Shown: positions 18,435 through 26,929 of the stretch, in pieces
Layout: every line of letters begins with the position of its first letter
How positions within the stretch are numbered: position 1 is the first letter of the stretch
DNA from: JACVRW01 sp963811055
GTDB lineage: Bacteria; Actinomycetota; Thermoleophilia; Solirubrobacterales; Thermoleophilaceae
Direction: 5' to 3'
Assembly (NCBI GenBank): GCA_963811055.1
Contig: CAWEPQ010000020.1
Location: 248,001 to 312,000, forward strand
DNA: 64,000 nucleotides
Notes under the pieces: generated by a model
Told to the model about the DNA's origin: nothing
Database searches by the model: none
Seen by the model: the letters and a program-made list of their open reading frames with translations, nothing else
Position numbers and translations under genes: made by a program

Positions 18435-18635
18435 CAGCCCGCTTTTCGGCCGCTTCGAGGGAGCCAAACGAATCCCTGCGGGGACTCGCCGGCGACGCTT
18501 GCCAACCGCTCTGGAATCGGCGACCGAACAGGCATCCTTCCTGCATTTGCACAACTTGTTGCACGCAAGGTGACAAGGACCGGGACTTCTGCGATATTGC
18601 ATTCGGGCTTTGCACAAGCCCAGGTAGGTGTACCT

Positions 18636-18701
18636 ATGCAGAGCCCGGCAAAGCTTGCCGGGTCCGTCCCGGGACAGGAAGGAATCCTCCAATGCCCCTG
18701 A
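18636..18701 (+). CDS. Possible 21-residue leader peptide
   Basis: An ATG at 18636 opens a 21-codon frame ending TGA at 18699-18701. A good Shine-Dalgarno, AGGTAGG (18622-18628), lies seven bases before it. The peptide reads MQSPAKLAGSVPGQEGILQCP. Its ribosome-binding site and start codon lie inside hairpin A and its body covers hairpin B, so translation would decide which fold forms upstream of the terminator. Known drug-efflux genes in Gram-positive bacteria use such leader peptides. Expression of this peptide is not shown; chance is possible. Confidence 0.35.
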   Translation: MQSPAKLAGSVPGQEGILQCP

Positions 18702-18723
18702 AGCGGTAGAGCGGTTTTACTTG

Positions 18724-18754
18724 GGGACCGCGCTTCGGCGCGGTCCCTCTTTTT
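18724..18754 (+). terminator. Intrinsic terminator before the MFS gene
   Basis: A 10-bp perfect stem, GGGACCGCGC paired with GCGCGGTCCC, closes on a TTCG tetraloop and is followed by TCTTTTT (18748-18754). This is the most classical rho-independent terminator in the window. It ends 18 nt upstream of the MFS start codon, with the Shine-Dalgarno GGTGG in between, so it must be read through, or bypassed by a promoter inside it, to express that gene. Confidence 0.88.
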
Positions 18755-18772
18755 GTGGGGCAGGGTGGAGCT

Positions 18773-20056
18773 ATGAGACGCACGATCGACCTGTTGCGGG
18801 CGGAACGACGCGCCCGGATCTTCTTCGCCGTGCTGACCCAGTCGGCCTGGGGCACGGGCGCGGGCTACGTGGCGCTGCTGCTGGTGGCGTACGACCGCTT
18901 CGAGTCGCCATGGGCGATCAGCATCGTGCTGGTCGCGGACCTGGTGGCACCGATGCTTCTCGGCCCGCTGTTCGGCGCCGTGGCCGACCGCTGGTCGCGC
19001 CGCAGCTGCGCCGTGGTGGCCGACCTGATCCGCGCCGTGGCGTTCGTGGGCATCGTGCTCGTGGACGGCTTCGTGCCGACGGTGGCGCTGGCACTGCTCG
19101 CCGGCGCCGGCACCGCGCTCTTCACGCCCGCCACGCTCGCGGCCCTGCCCAGCCTCGTGGCCAAGGAGCGGCTGCCCGCCGCCACCTCGCTTTACGGGGC
19201 CATCAGCGACTTCGGCCTTGCGGCCGGCCCCGCGCTCGCTGCGATCGTGCTCGTGGGCGGCGGCACCGACCTCGTCCTGCTCGTGAACGGCGGGACCTTC
19301 GCGGCGTCCGCGCTGATCCTGTCCCGGCTCGACTTCGGCCACGCGCCCGCGGAGGCCGAGGAGCACGAGGGCGGCTCGTCGCTGCTCGCCGACGCCATGG
19401 AGGGTGTGCGCGCCGCTCGCGGCATTCCCGGGCTCGGGACCGTGCTGATCGCGTCGGCCGTGGCGCTCTTCTTCGGGGGCCTCGTGAACGTGGCCGAGCT
19501 TCCGTTCGTCAAGGAGGACCTCAACGGGAGCGACGCATCGTTCTCGGCGGTCGTGGCGCTGGCCGGGGTGGGCATCGCGGCGGGCTCGATCGCCGGCGGC
19601 GCGGGCGGAGCGCCCGCGACCCTGCGCAGCCGCTACCTGCTGGGCCTGTTCATCATCGGATTCGGCTTCTTCATCTCGGGCCTCGCGCCAGGGATCGAGA
19701 TCCTGCTGCTGACCTTCGCTGTGACCGGCTTCGGCAACGGGTTGATGCTGGTCTACGAGCGCCTGATCGTGCAGGAGCTGGTGCCCGACCGCCTGACGGC
19801 GCGGATCTTCGGCGTGAAGGACGCGCTCACGGCGTGGGCGTTCGCGCTCTCGTTCCTCGCCGCCGGTGGGCTCGTGAGCCTCTTCGGCGCCCGGGCGGTG
19901 GTGATCTCCGCCGGCGCGGCGGTGATCGTGGTGTCGACGGTGGTGGCGGTGAAGCTGCGCAGGTCGGACGTGTACACGTCGCCGGCCGCCATCCCGCCGG
20001 ACGACGACGGCCGCGCCCCCTCGATCACGGTGGACCGGCCCCAGGTCGAGGTCTAG
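18773..20056 (+). CDS. Major facilitator superfamily exporter
   Basis: 427 residues with about twelve hydrophobic segments. The MFS motif A region appears as GPLFGAVADRWSRRSCAVVADLIRA between helices 2 and 3, and the general architecture (loop after helix 6 near residues 190-215, EEHEGGSS...) resembles the EntS/MFS_3 type of drug or siderophore exporters. ATG 18773 was chosen because GGTGGAG lies just upstream; an in-frame GTG at 18755 falls in the terminator's downstream edge. The substrate is unknown. The upstream terminator suggests inducible expression. Confidence 0.88.
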   Translation: MRRTIDLLRAERRARIFFAVLTQSAWGTGAGYVALLLVAYDRFESPWAISIVLVADLVAPMLLGPLFGAVADRWSRRSCAVVADLIRAVAFVGIVLVDGFVPTVALALLAGAGTALFTPATLAALPSLVAKERLPAATSLYGAISDFGLAAGPALAAIVLVGGGTDLVLLVNGGTFAASALILSRLDFGHAPAEAEEHEGGSSLLADAMEGVRAARGIPGLGTVLIASAVALFFGGLVNVAELPFVKEDLNGSDASFSAVVALAGVGIAAGSIAGGAGGAPATLRSRYLLGLFIIGFGFFISGLAPGIEILLLTFAVTGFGNGLMLVYERLIVQELVPDRLTARIFGVKDALTAWAFALSFLAAGGLVSLFGARAVVISAGAAVIVVSTVVAVKLRRSDVYTSPAAIPPDDDGRAPSITVDRPQVEV

Positions 20057-20301
20057 GGGCCCGGCTCAGCCGGGCCCGGGTGATGCAGCCAAATCACTGT
20101 CCTGGTCTGTGGTTGTGCTGCAACCACAGGGCAGTACGGTGGCGCCGGACGCTCAGCCGCGATCGGGCCGAGTGCAACGAAAGGCCACGCTCGCGCTACG
20201 GGGCGGGCACGAAGGAGCTCCAAGCCAAGGGCCAGCGCATCCCCACCCAGCAGCAGTAAGCGCCGGGCCGCAGGAGATCCCGCGAACTGAGCGCGCAGGG
20301 C
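20057..20301 (+). other. Gap between convergent genes: hairpin, otherwise nothing recognised
   Basis: GGGCCCGGC / GCCGGGCCC (20057-20077, triloop TCA) forms a 9-bp hairpin immediately after the MFS stop. It has no T-tract but probably ends transcription or stabilises the message. A second inverted repeat, TGTGGTTG..CAACCACA, lies around 20106-20128. Beyond that I see no gene: short frames run to a TAA near 20260 but lack a credible start. The convergent HD-GYP gene ends at 20302. Confidence 0.45.
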
Positions 20302-21678
20302 CTACTCAGGAACCGTGGCGCGCGTCGGCAGGGTGCCGATCAGCGCGCGTACCTCGTCGGTGGTGCCGGAGGACGACGGGCTGCCCTCGCGGATCACCCT
20401 GGTGAGGGCGGCCACGATGGCCGGGTCGAACTGGCTGCCGGCGTTGTCCTCGAGCTCCTGCAGGGCGTGGCTGATCGGCAGGGCCTTGCGGTAGACGCGG
20501 TCGCTCGTCATGGCGTTGTAGGCGTCGCAGCAGAAGACGATCCGGGAGGCGAACGGGATGGTCTCGCCGGAGAGGCCGTCGGGGTATCCGCCGCCGTCCC
20601 AGCGCTCGTGGCACGAGCGCACGATCTGGCCGACGCGGCCGAGCAGCCCGCCCACGCGGTCGAGCAGGAACTGGCCCTCGATCGTGTGGGTCTTCATGAC
20701 CTCGAACTCCGCGGGCTCGAGCGTGCTGGGCTTGTTGAGGATCTCGTTCGGAATGGCGATCTTGCCGACGTCGTGCAGCATGGCCGCGAACTCGAGCTCG
20801 CGGCGGTCCTCCTCGGCCACTCCCAGCTCGTCCGCCACGGCGTTCACGAGCTCGACGACGGAACGCGAGTGCTCCGCCGTGTAGCTGTCCTCGGCCTCGA
20901 CGACGTCGGAGAGCAGCATGACCGTGCCGCGGTACGCGCGGTGCAGCTCGACGGCGTTGGCCCAGCGCTCCTCGCGGTCCCGGGCGAAGCTGTGGAGCAG
21001 GAACATGAGCGGGCCGATCGTGAGCAGCGCCACGGGCTCGCTCACCGCGGCGATCGTGATCAAGAAGGCAAGTGGGGCGAAGGTGGCGTCGATCCGCGTG
21101 CTGCCGAGCCACACGGACGCGAGGGTGCGCAGCGGAAGCCGGTCGAGCAGCGCGTTTCGGATGAGAGTCCAGCCGAGGTCCCCGAACAGCTGGGCGCCGA
21201 ACACGATCGCGTAGGCGCCGGCGTCGTTCAGGTGCGGCTCGCCCGGGGCCAGGGCCGCGAGCGCGAGCACCGGCGGGATGCAGAAGCAGCTGTCCGCGAG
21301 ATGGGCCACGAACTGCTCTCCGTGCTCGCGGCGCCGGATTACCTCCGGCACCGTCTGGAGAACGGCAGCGAGCCCGATGATGAGGGGCACGAAGGGCAGC
21401 GGCGCAAGCGCCAGGATCGGAATGATCAGCAGCTGCTCGGCGGTGCCGTAGTGGCCGGCGAACTCGAACCGCACGCGTCCAGCCACGAGGTAGCCGATGA
21501 TGAGGATCGCGATTACCGGCCAGTCGACCCCGCGCTCGTCGGGGAGCGACAAAGCGATGACCACGGCAACGATGAGGAACAGCACCGAGGCGACGCCAAG
21601 TACCACCCGCTCGCGAGGCGCCATGCGCTCGGTTCGGCGCGTGCGCGCCTGATCTACCAGTTCCTCTGCAACTAGCAT
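20302..21678 (-). CDS. Membrane HD-GYP domain protein, probable c-di-GMP phosphodiesterase
   Basis: 458 residues. The N-terminal ~230 residues contain about six to seven hydrophobic helices (from RERVVLGVASVLFLIVAVVIAL onward), an apparent membrane sensor. The C-terminal half is an HD-GYP domain: H in SYTAEHSR, HDVGKIAIP near residue 301, HTIEGQFLL, SCHERWDGGGYPDGL near 356 with the GYP triplet, and FCCDAYNAMTSDRVYR. Intact HD and GYP motifs support hydrolysis of c-di-GMP to GMP (family knowledge). It is a lone gene on the minus strand, divergent from alaS. Together with the GGDEF protein at 48.2 kb and the MshEN-type PilB it suggests c-di-GMP control. Confidence 0.92.
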   Translation of the reverse strand: MLVAEELVDQARTRRTERMAPRERVVLGVASVLFLIVAVVIALSLPDERGVDWPVIAILIIGYLVAGRVRFEFAGHYGTAEQLLIIPILALAPLPFVPLIIGLAAVLQTVPEVIRRREHGEQFVAHLADSCFCIPPVLALAALAPGEPHLNDAGAYAIVFGAQLFGDLGWTLIRNALLDRLPLRTLASVWLGSTRIDATFAPLAFLITIAAVSEPVALLTIGPLMFLLHSFARDREERWANAVELHRAYRGTVMLLSDVVEAEDSYTAEHSRSVVELVNAVADELGVAEEDRRELEFAAMLHDVGKIAIPNEILNKPSTLEPAEFEVMKTHTIEGQFLLDRVGGLLGRVGQIVRSCHERWDGGGYPDGLSGETIPFASRIVFCCDAYNAMTSDRVYRKALPISHALQELEDNAGSQFDPAIVAALTRVIREGSPSSSGTTDEVRALIGTLPTRATVPE

Positions 21679-21827
21679 TGGGGAAATCGTCGGCCGGAAG
21701 CGCGGCCAGCTAGCGGACAGCAGCCCGAATGCACACCTTCTGGCCGCGAAGCTCCAGTTCGCGAGCAGCCTTTCTGCCGGAATGGAGGAGAGTCTCTCCG
21801 CCGTTGTGCCGCCCTAGACTCCGGGCG

Positions 21828-24452
21828 ATGACGGCCGCAGAGATCCGCGAGCGCTTCCTTTCCTTCTTCGAGGAGCGCGAACACCTGCGCATGCCGTCGG
21901 CTTCCCTGGTGCCGCCGTCGTACGACCCGTCGGTGTTGCTGACCACGGCCGGCATGCAGCCCTTCAAGCCCTATTTCAGCGGCGCGGAGGAGCCGCCCTC
22001 GCGGCGGCTCACGTCCTGTCAGAAGGTGTTTCGCACCACCGACATCGAGGAGGTCGGCCGCACCCACCGGCACCTCACGTTCTTCGAGATGCTGGGCAAC
22101 TTCTCGGTGGGGGACTACTTCAAGGAGCGCGCCGTGGAGCAGGCGCTGGAGCTGTCCGCGAAGGGCTTCGGGCTCCCGCGCGAACGGATCTGGATCAGCG
22201 TGTTCGGCGGCGACGAGGACCTCGGCCTCGGACCGGACGAGGAGGCGATCGAGTACTGGAGGGCGGTGGGCGTCCCGGACGAGCGGATCGTGCGGCTCGG
22301 ACGCGAGGACAACTTCTGGCAGTCGGGCCCGACCGGTCCCTGCGGGCCGTGCTCAGAGCTGTACCTGGACCGCGGTCCGGAGTTCGGCCCCGAGGAGGAC
22401 CGGCCGGGCGACGACACCGAGCGCTTCCTCGAGTTCTGGAACCTGGTGTTCATGCAGTACGACCTCGGCGCCGACGGCTCGCTCACCCCGCTGCCCGCGA
22501 AGAACATCGACACCGGCATGGGCCTCGACCGCATGGCGGCCGTCCTCCAGGGCGTGGAGTCGGTGTTCGAGACCGACCAGCTGCGTCCGCTCGTGGAGCT
22601 GGGCGAGGAGCTGTCGGGACGCTCATATGGCCAGGACGAGGCGACCACGCGAGCCCTGCGCATCCTCGCGGATCACGGGCGGGCAGCGACCTTTCTGCTG
22701 GCCGACGGCGTGGTGCCCTCGAACGAGGACCGCGGGTACATCCTGCGCCGGATCATGCGCCGCGCCATGCACCAGGGCCGCGTGCTCGGCATCGAGGAGG
22801 GCCTTCTGCTCCCGCGCCTGGCGGAGCGCACCGTGGAGATGATGGGCGACGCGTACCCCGAGCTCGGTCGCGAGTGGCCCACGATCGAGCGCTGGGCACG
22901 CGCCGAGGAGCAGGGCTTCGGGCGCACCCTCGCGCAGGGCGAGCGGCTGCTCGCGGAGCTCGTGGACCAGGCTCGCGTGGACGGCACGTCGTGGGTGTCC
23001 GCGGAGGACGCGTTCAAGCTCCACGACACCTTTGGCTTCCCCTACGAGATGACCAAGGAGCTCCTGGCGGAGCAGGGGCTGTCCGTGGACGACCAGGGCT
23101 TCGAGGAGCTCATGGACCGCGCCCGCGAGGTATCCCGCGGCGCGCGCGCGGAAGCCGCGCAGCCGGTTCACACAGAACATGAGGAGGTGCTCCGCTTCAC
23201 GCGCGACGCCGGCTTCACCACCCGCTTCGTGGGCTACGAGAGCACCGAGGCCGAGACGCTGGTCCGCGCCGTCGAGCAAGAGAACGGCCGCGTGCTCGCG
23301 AAGCTCGAGGAGAGCCCCTTCTACCCCGAGGGCGGCGGACAGGTGTCGGACACCGGGATCGTGGAGGCGCCGTCGGGACGCGCACGCGTAGTCGATGTCT
23401 ACCGGGTGGGCGACGACCAGGCGCTGGCCCTCGAGCCGATCGAGGGCGAGATCGCTCCGGGCGACGCGGTGCGCGCCGCGGTGGAGCGCGACACGCGCCT
23501 CGCCACGATGCGCAACCACACCGCCACCCACCTGCTTCACGCCGCTCTGCGCGAGCGCCTCGGCACACATGTGCGCCAGGCCGGGTCCTACGTGGGCCCG
23601 GACAAGCTGCGCTTCGACTTCACCCACGGCGAGCGCCTGAGCGACGCCGAGCTGGCCGACGTGGAGGCATGGATCGCGGACCGGATCGCCGAGGCCCACC
23701 GCGTGCACGCGCTCGAGACCACCCGTCAGGAGGCCGAGGCACTGGGCGCGATGGCGCTGTTCGGGGAGAAGTACGGCGACTGGGTGCGCATGGTCGAGAT
23801 CGACGGCGTGTCGCGCGAGCTCTGCGGCGGCACGCACGTGTCCAACACGGCCGAGCTCGGTCTCTTCCACCTGCTCAGCGAGACGTCGAGCGCGTCGAAT
23901 GTCCGGCGCATCGAGGCCGTGACCGGCCGCGCGGGCGCGGAGCTGTTCAGGGAGCGCAGCGCGCAGCTGCGGGACCTGGCCACCGTCCTGCGCGTTCCCG
24001 AGCCGGAGGTGGTGCGCGCCGTGGAGCGGTTGAGCGAGCGCGTGAAGGAGCTTCAGAAGGCGCCGGCCAAGGGGCCGGACCGCGCCGCGGCCGACGAGCT
24101 GGCGGCGGGCGCCGAGGAGGTCGGCGGCCTGAAGGTCGTGGTGCAGGCCGTGGCGGTGCCCGACGCCAAGGTGCTTCTCGAGCTGTCGGACACCGTGCGC
24201 CAGCGGCTGGGCGACTCTGCCGTGGTGCTCGGCGCGGCCGGCGACGGCCGCGTGAATCTGGTGGCCAACTTCGCGCCCGCGGCGGTGGAGCGCGGCCTCC
24301 ACGCGGACGCGGTGGTGCGAGCGGCCGCGCAGGTGGTGGGCGGCGGCGGGGGTGGACGCGACACGATGGCCCAGGCCGGCGGACGCGATCCGGAGAAGCT
24401 GCCCGACGCGCTCGCTACCGCCCGGCTCGAGATCGAGAAGGGGCTCGCCTGA
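21828..24452 (+). CDS. alaS: Alanine--tRNA ligase
   Basis: 874 residues, usual for bacterial AlaRS. The start ATG 21828 gives TAAEIRERFLSFFEEREHLRMPSASLVP, the conserved N-terminus; an ATG 99 bases upstream is in frame but adds an atypical extension. Class II catalytic domain (RTTDIEEVGRTHRHLTFFEMLGNFSVGDYF), then the editing domain with HNHTATHLLH near 562 and CGGTHVSNT near 665, and a C-terminal DHHA1-type domain with GGGGGGRDTMAQAGG. It is followed with ATGA overlap by ruvX and then mltG and aroE, a widespread Gram-positive gene order. Confidence 0.97.
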   Translation: MTAAEIRERFLSFFEEREHLRMPSASLVPPSYDPSVLLTTAGMQPFKPYFSGAEEPPSRRLTSCQKVFRTTDIEEVGRTHRHLTFFEMLGNFSVGDYFKERAVEQALELSAKGFGLPRERIWISVFGGDEDLGLGPDEEAIEYWRAVGVPDERIVRLGREDNFWQSGPTGPCGPCSELYLDRGPEFGPEEDRPGDDTERFLEFWNLVFMQYDLGADGSLTPLPAKNIDTGMGLDRMAAVLQGVESVFETDQLRPLVELGEELSGRSYGQDEATTRALRILADHGRAATFLLADGVVPSNEDRGYILRRIMRRAMHQGRVLGIEEGLLLPRLAERTVEMMGDAYPELGREWPTIERWARAEEQGFGRTLAQGERLLAELVDQARVDGTSWVSAEDAFKLHDTFGFPYEMTKELLAEQGLSVDDQGFEELMDRAREVSRGARAEAAQPVHTEHEEVLRFTRDAGFTTRFVGYESTEAETLVRAVEQENGRVLAKLEESPFYPEGGGQVSDTGIVEAPSGRARVVDVYRVGDDQALALEPIEGEIAPGDAVRAAVERDTRLATMRNHTATHLLHAALRERLGTHVRQAGSYVGPDKLRFDFTHGERLSDAELADVEAWIADRIAEAHRVHALETTRQEAEALGAMALFGEKYGDWVRMVEIDGVSRELCGGTHVSNTAELGLFHLLSETSSASNVRRIEAVTGRAGAELFRERSAQLRDLATVLRVPEPEVVRAVERLSERVKELQKAPAKGPDRAAADELAAGAEEVGGLKVVVQAVAVPDAKVLLELSDTVRQRLGDSAVVLGAAGDGRVNLVANFAPAAVERGLHADAVVRAAAQVVGGGGGGRDTMAQAGGRDPEKLPDALATARLEIEKGLA

Positions 24453-24853
24453 TGGGCCGCATCCTCGCCCTCGACCACGGCTCGGCGCGCTGCGGCTGTG
24501 CGCTGTCGGACCCTTCCGGCACGCTCGCGAGCGTGCTCCCGGCAGTGGAGCGCCCAGACACCCGCGCGGGCCTCTCAGCGCTGGTCCGCCTCGTCGAGGA
24601 GCGTGAGGTCGAGCGGGTCGTGGTCGGCCTTCCGCTCACTCTCGCGGGGGAGGAGGGCGCCCAGGCCAAGGAGGCGCGTGCATTCTCGGAGCGCCTGGCG
24701 GGAAGACTGGCGGTACCGGTGGACCTTCACGACGAACGACTCACCACGCGCCTCGCCGAGCGCACGGGCGGTGGCGGCGACCTCGACTCGCGCGCCGCGG
24801 CCCACCTGCTCGAGAGCTATCTCACCCGTGCCGGCGCGGGCCTGACCGAGTGA
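24452..24853 (+). CDS. ruvX: Putative Holliday junction resolvase, YqgF/RuvX family
   Basis: 133 residues with the RNase H-like fold pattern: ILALDHGSARCGCALSD at the N-terminus (first acidic residue), VVVGLPLTLAGEEGAQAKEARAF, DLHDERLTTRLAE (second acidic pair) and DSRAAAHLLESYL (third acidic residue). The family is implicated in 16S rRNA 5'-end processing (E. coli YqgF) and has been proposed as a junction resolvase. The start overlaps the alaS stop and the end overlaps mltG by four bases. Confidence 0.9.
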   Translation: MGRILALDHGSARCGCALSDPSGTLASVLPAVERPDTRAGLSALVRLVEEREVERVVVGLPLTLAGEEGAQAKEARAFSERLAGRLAVPVDLHDERLTTRLAERTGGGGDLDSRAAAHLLESYLTRAGAGLTE

Positions 24854-26055
24854 GCGAGGGACCCCCGCCGGTCCCGGGCGGGCGCCGCTCGCCGGGGGAG
24901 CGCGAGGTTGCCCGCAGAGAGCGCGAGGCGCGCCGATCGGGCGCGCCCGAGGTCGACGACCGCGACTGGCTCGGCGAAGCGCAGCAACTCACCACCGCGC
25001 CCACGCTCCGCCCGCGCCCGCGCTGGGGGCGCATCGCCGCCCTGCTCGCGGCCGTGCTCGTGGTGGCCGGGGTGGGGTGGTTCCTCCTGTCGCTCTTCCA
25101 GCCGTTCGCGGACGAGGGCGGCGAGCGGGTGCGGGTGGTGGTGCCGCGCGGCTCGAGCCTCGAGGAGATAGCGGAGCTGCTCGAGGACAGGGGGGTGGTG
25201 TCCAGCTCGACCTTCTTCCAGCTACGCGCGCGGCTGTCGGGTCGCACCGACGAGCTCAAGCCCGGCGCGTTCACGCTCCGCAAGGACATGAGCTTCACCG
25301 CTGCCCTGGACGCGCTCGAGCAGGGTGTCCCGCCGAACATCGTTCAGGTCACGATTCCCGAGGGGCTGTCGCGCCGGGAGATCGCCGACGTGGTGGGGAA
25401 CGGCCTGACTGGGAGCTACCTGGCGGCGAGCCGGCGCTCGCGCCTGCTCGACCCGCGCGAATACCGCGCAAAGGGGGCCTCGAGCCTGGAGGGATTCCTG
25501 TTCCCGGCCACCTACGAGCTGCGCCGCGGGGTGCCTGTGCGACGGCTCGTGGAGCGCCAGCTCACCGCCTTCAAGGAGCGCTTCGGAACGGTCGACCTGA
25601 GCTACGCCCGCAGCAAGAACCTCACTCCGTACGACGTGCTCGTGATCGCGTCGATGGTGGAGCGCGAGGCAGGAGTGCCGGGTGACCGAAAGCTGATCGC
25701 CTCGGTGATCTACAACCGGCTGAAGGAGGGCATCCCGCTGGGGATCGACGCCACCATCCGCTACGAGACCGGCAACTGGAAGCGCCCCCTGCTCCAGTCC
25801 GAGCTCGACGCGCCGACCCCCTACAACACGCGCCTCAACACGGGCCTGCCGCCGGGGCCGATCGGCAACCCGGGCATCGAGTCGATCAAGGCCGCCGCGC
25901 GGCCGGCGCGCACCGACTACCTGTTCTTCGTGGTCAAGCCGTGCGGCAACGGACGGCACGCCTTCGCCGCCACTGATGCGGAGCACCAGCGCAACGTGGA
26001 GCGCTACGAGAGCGCCCGCGAAGAGGCCGGCGGGCAGTCGCCCACCAACTGCTGA
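24850..26055 (+). CDS. mltG: Endolytic murein transglycosylase MltG (YceG-like)
   Basis: 401 residues. The N-terminal ~70 residues are cytoplasmic and charged; one transmembrane helix lies near 58-79 (RIAALLAAVLVVAGVGWFLL). A LysM-like segment (VVVPRGSSLEEIAELLEDRGVV) comes next, then the YceG catalytic domain with SLEGFLFPATYEL, VIASMVEREAG (catalytic Glu near residue 271), VIYNRLKEGIPLGIDATIRY, and the closing TPYNTRLNTGLPPGPIGNPG. It cleaves nascent glycan strands at the outer face of the membrane. GTG start overlapping ruvX; stop overlapping aroE. Confidence 0.95.
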   Translation: MSEGPPPVPGGRRSPGEREVARREREARRSGAPEVDDRDWLGEAQQLTTAPTLRPRPRWGRIAALLAAVLVVAGVGWFLLSLFQPFADEGGERVRVVVPRGSSLEEIAELLEDRGVVSSSTFFQLRARLSGRTDELKPGAFTLRKDMSFTAALDALEQGVPPNIVQVTIPEGLSRREIADVVGNGLTGSYLAASRRSRLLDPREYRAKGASSLEGFLFPATYELRRGVPVRRLVERQLTAFKERFGTVDLSYARSKNLTPYDVLVIASMVEREAGVPGDRKLIASVIYNRLKEGIPLGIDATIRYETGNWKRPLLQSELDAPTPYNTRLNTGLPPGPIGNPGIESIKAAARPARTDYLFFVVKPCGNGRHAFAATDAEHQRNVERYESAREEAGGQSPTNC

Positions 26056-26849
26056 TGGTCCTCGCCGGGGTGCTCGGATATCCGGTCGGCCACAGCCGCT
26101 CTCCGATCATGATGAGCGCGGCATTCCGGGAGCTGGGCCTCGACTGGCGCTACGTGAAGCTGCCGGTGTCGCCCGAGCTGTTCGTCGAGACCGTGAGGGC
26201 GCTGCCAGCCGCCGGGTACGCGGGCGCGAACGTGACGATCCCGCACAAGCTGGCGGCGCTCGCGCTGGCCGACGAGCTGAGCCCGGCCGCCGAGGCGATC
26301 GGCGCGGCCAACACGCTCAGCTTCGCCGACGGCCGCATCCGGGCTGACAACACCGACGCCGGCGGACTGCTCGCCGCGCTCGAGGAGCCCGTGGCGGGCC
26401 GGCGCGCGCTCGTCCTGGGCGCCGGGGGCGCCGGCCGGGCCGCCGTCTGGGCGCTGCGCGAGGCCGGGGCCGAGGTGGCGGTGTGGAACCGCACCCATGC
26501 GCGCGCCTCGGCCCTGGCGGCCGAGCTGGGCGTGGCTCACGCCGAGCGGCCGGAATCCACGGACATCCTGGTGAACGCCACCTCGGTGGGTCTCGTGGCC
26601 GGCGGGGACGAGAACGACGCGCTGGACGCGCTCCAGCTGACGGGCGTCGCGCCGCCCGCCACAGTGGTCGATCTCGTGTACGGCGACGCACCCACGCCGC
26701 TCTCGCGCTGGGCCGCGCGGGGCGATGGGCACGTAGTGGGGGGCCTGGAGGTGCTGGTGCGCCAGGGCGCATTGAGCCTCGAGCTGTGGACCGGCCGCCA
26801 GGCGCCCGTCGACGCCATGCGCCACGCGGTTTCGCCGGCCGGGCTCTAG
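26055..26849 (+). CDS. aroE: Shikimate dehydrogenase
   Basis: 264 residues. GYPVGHSRSPIMMSAAF forms the shikimate-binding segment, NVTIPHK carries the catalytic Lys, ADNTDAGG and LVLGAGGAGRAAVWAL the NADP-binding Rossmann site, NRTHARA the phosphate-binding loop, and VNATSVGL a conserved closing motif. It reduces 3-dehydroshikimate to shikimate. Other shikimate genes (aroC, aroKB, aroQ) are 15 kb downstream. ATG overlaps the mltG stop by one base. Confidence 0.95.
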   Translation: MVLAGVLGYPVGHSRSPIMMSAAFRELGLDWRYVKLPVSPELFVETVRALPAAGYAGANVTIPHKLAALALADELSPAAEAIGAANTLSFADGRIRADNTDAGGLLAALEEPVAGRRALVLGAGGAGRAAVWALREAGAEVAVWNRTHARASALAAELGVAHAERPESTDILVNATSVGLVAGGDENDALDALQLTGVAPPATVVDLVYGDAPTPLSRWAARGDGHVVGGLEVLVRQGALSLELWTGRQAPVDAMRHAVSPAGL

Positions 26850-26892
26850 CGCACGCTCTGCCGCGCGTCGTCTAGGAGCCATATTTCGCCCC

Positions 26893-26920
26893 TAAACCCC
26901 CGTGGCGCGGCTGCCGATAT
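26893..26920 (+). promoter_or_regulatory. Sigma-28-type promoter (TAAA-N16-GCCGATAT)
   Basis: TAAA at 26893-26896 and GCCGATAT at 26913-26920, separated by 16 bases, match the FliA/SigD/WhiG consensus. The start codon of the first pilus-locus gene is at 26930, so transcription would begin within a few bases of it and the message would be nearly leaderless. Sequence match only; not experimentally tested. Confidence 0.7.
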
Positions 26921-26929
26921 GCGAGAGCA

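Larger units (their letters stand above)
18435..18772 (+). promoter_or_regulatory. Structured leader region before the MFS exporter gene (possible attenuator or small RNA)
   Basis: This 338-nt gap holds several strong hairpins. Hairpin A pairs CGGGCTTTGCA (18604-18614) with TGCAGAGCCCG (18637-18647), enclosing AGGTA/TACCT (18622-18635). Hairpin B pairs CCCGGCAA (18644-18651) with TTGCCGGG (18655-18662). A and B share bases 18644-18647, so they compete. A classical terminator follows at 18724-18754, only 18 nt before the exporter start codon. A 21-codon frame sits in the middle. The layout fits transcription attenuation, by ligand or by leader-peptide translation. An independent small RNA is the alternative. 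I could not match it to T-box, GEMM, ykkC, ydaO, TPP, SRP or tmRNA consensus sequences. Confidence 0.55.

Noticed and set aside
18560..18754. SRP (4.5S), 6S, tmRNA or RNase P RNA
   Set aside because: An AGGAAGGA stretch recalls SRP RNA, but the conserved GGTCAGG...GAAGCAGCC core is missing; no tmRNA TpsiC end or RNase P conserved regions are present.
20096..20260. Small gene between the MFS and HD-GYP genes
   Set aside because: Several short frames end near 20260 but none has a start codon with a ribosome-binding site or a recognisable protein.
22623..24302. A 559-codon open frame antisense to alaS
   Set aside because: Same cause: codon-position GC bias keeps the complementary frame open. 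AlaRS motifs are intact on the plus strand.
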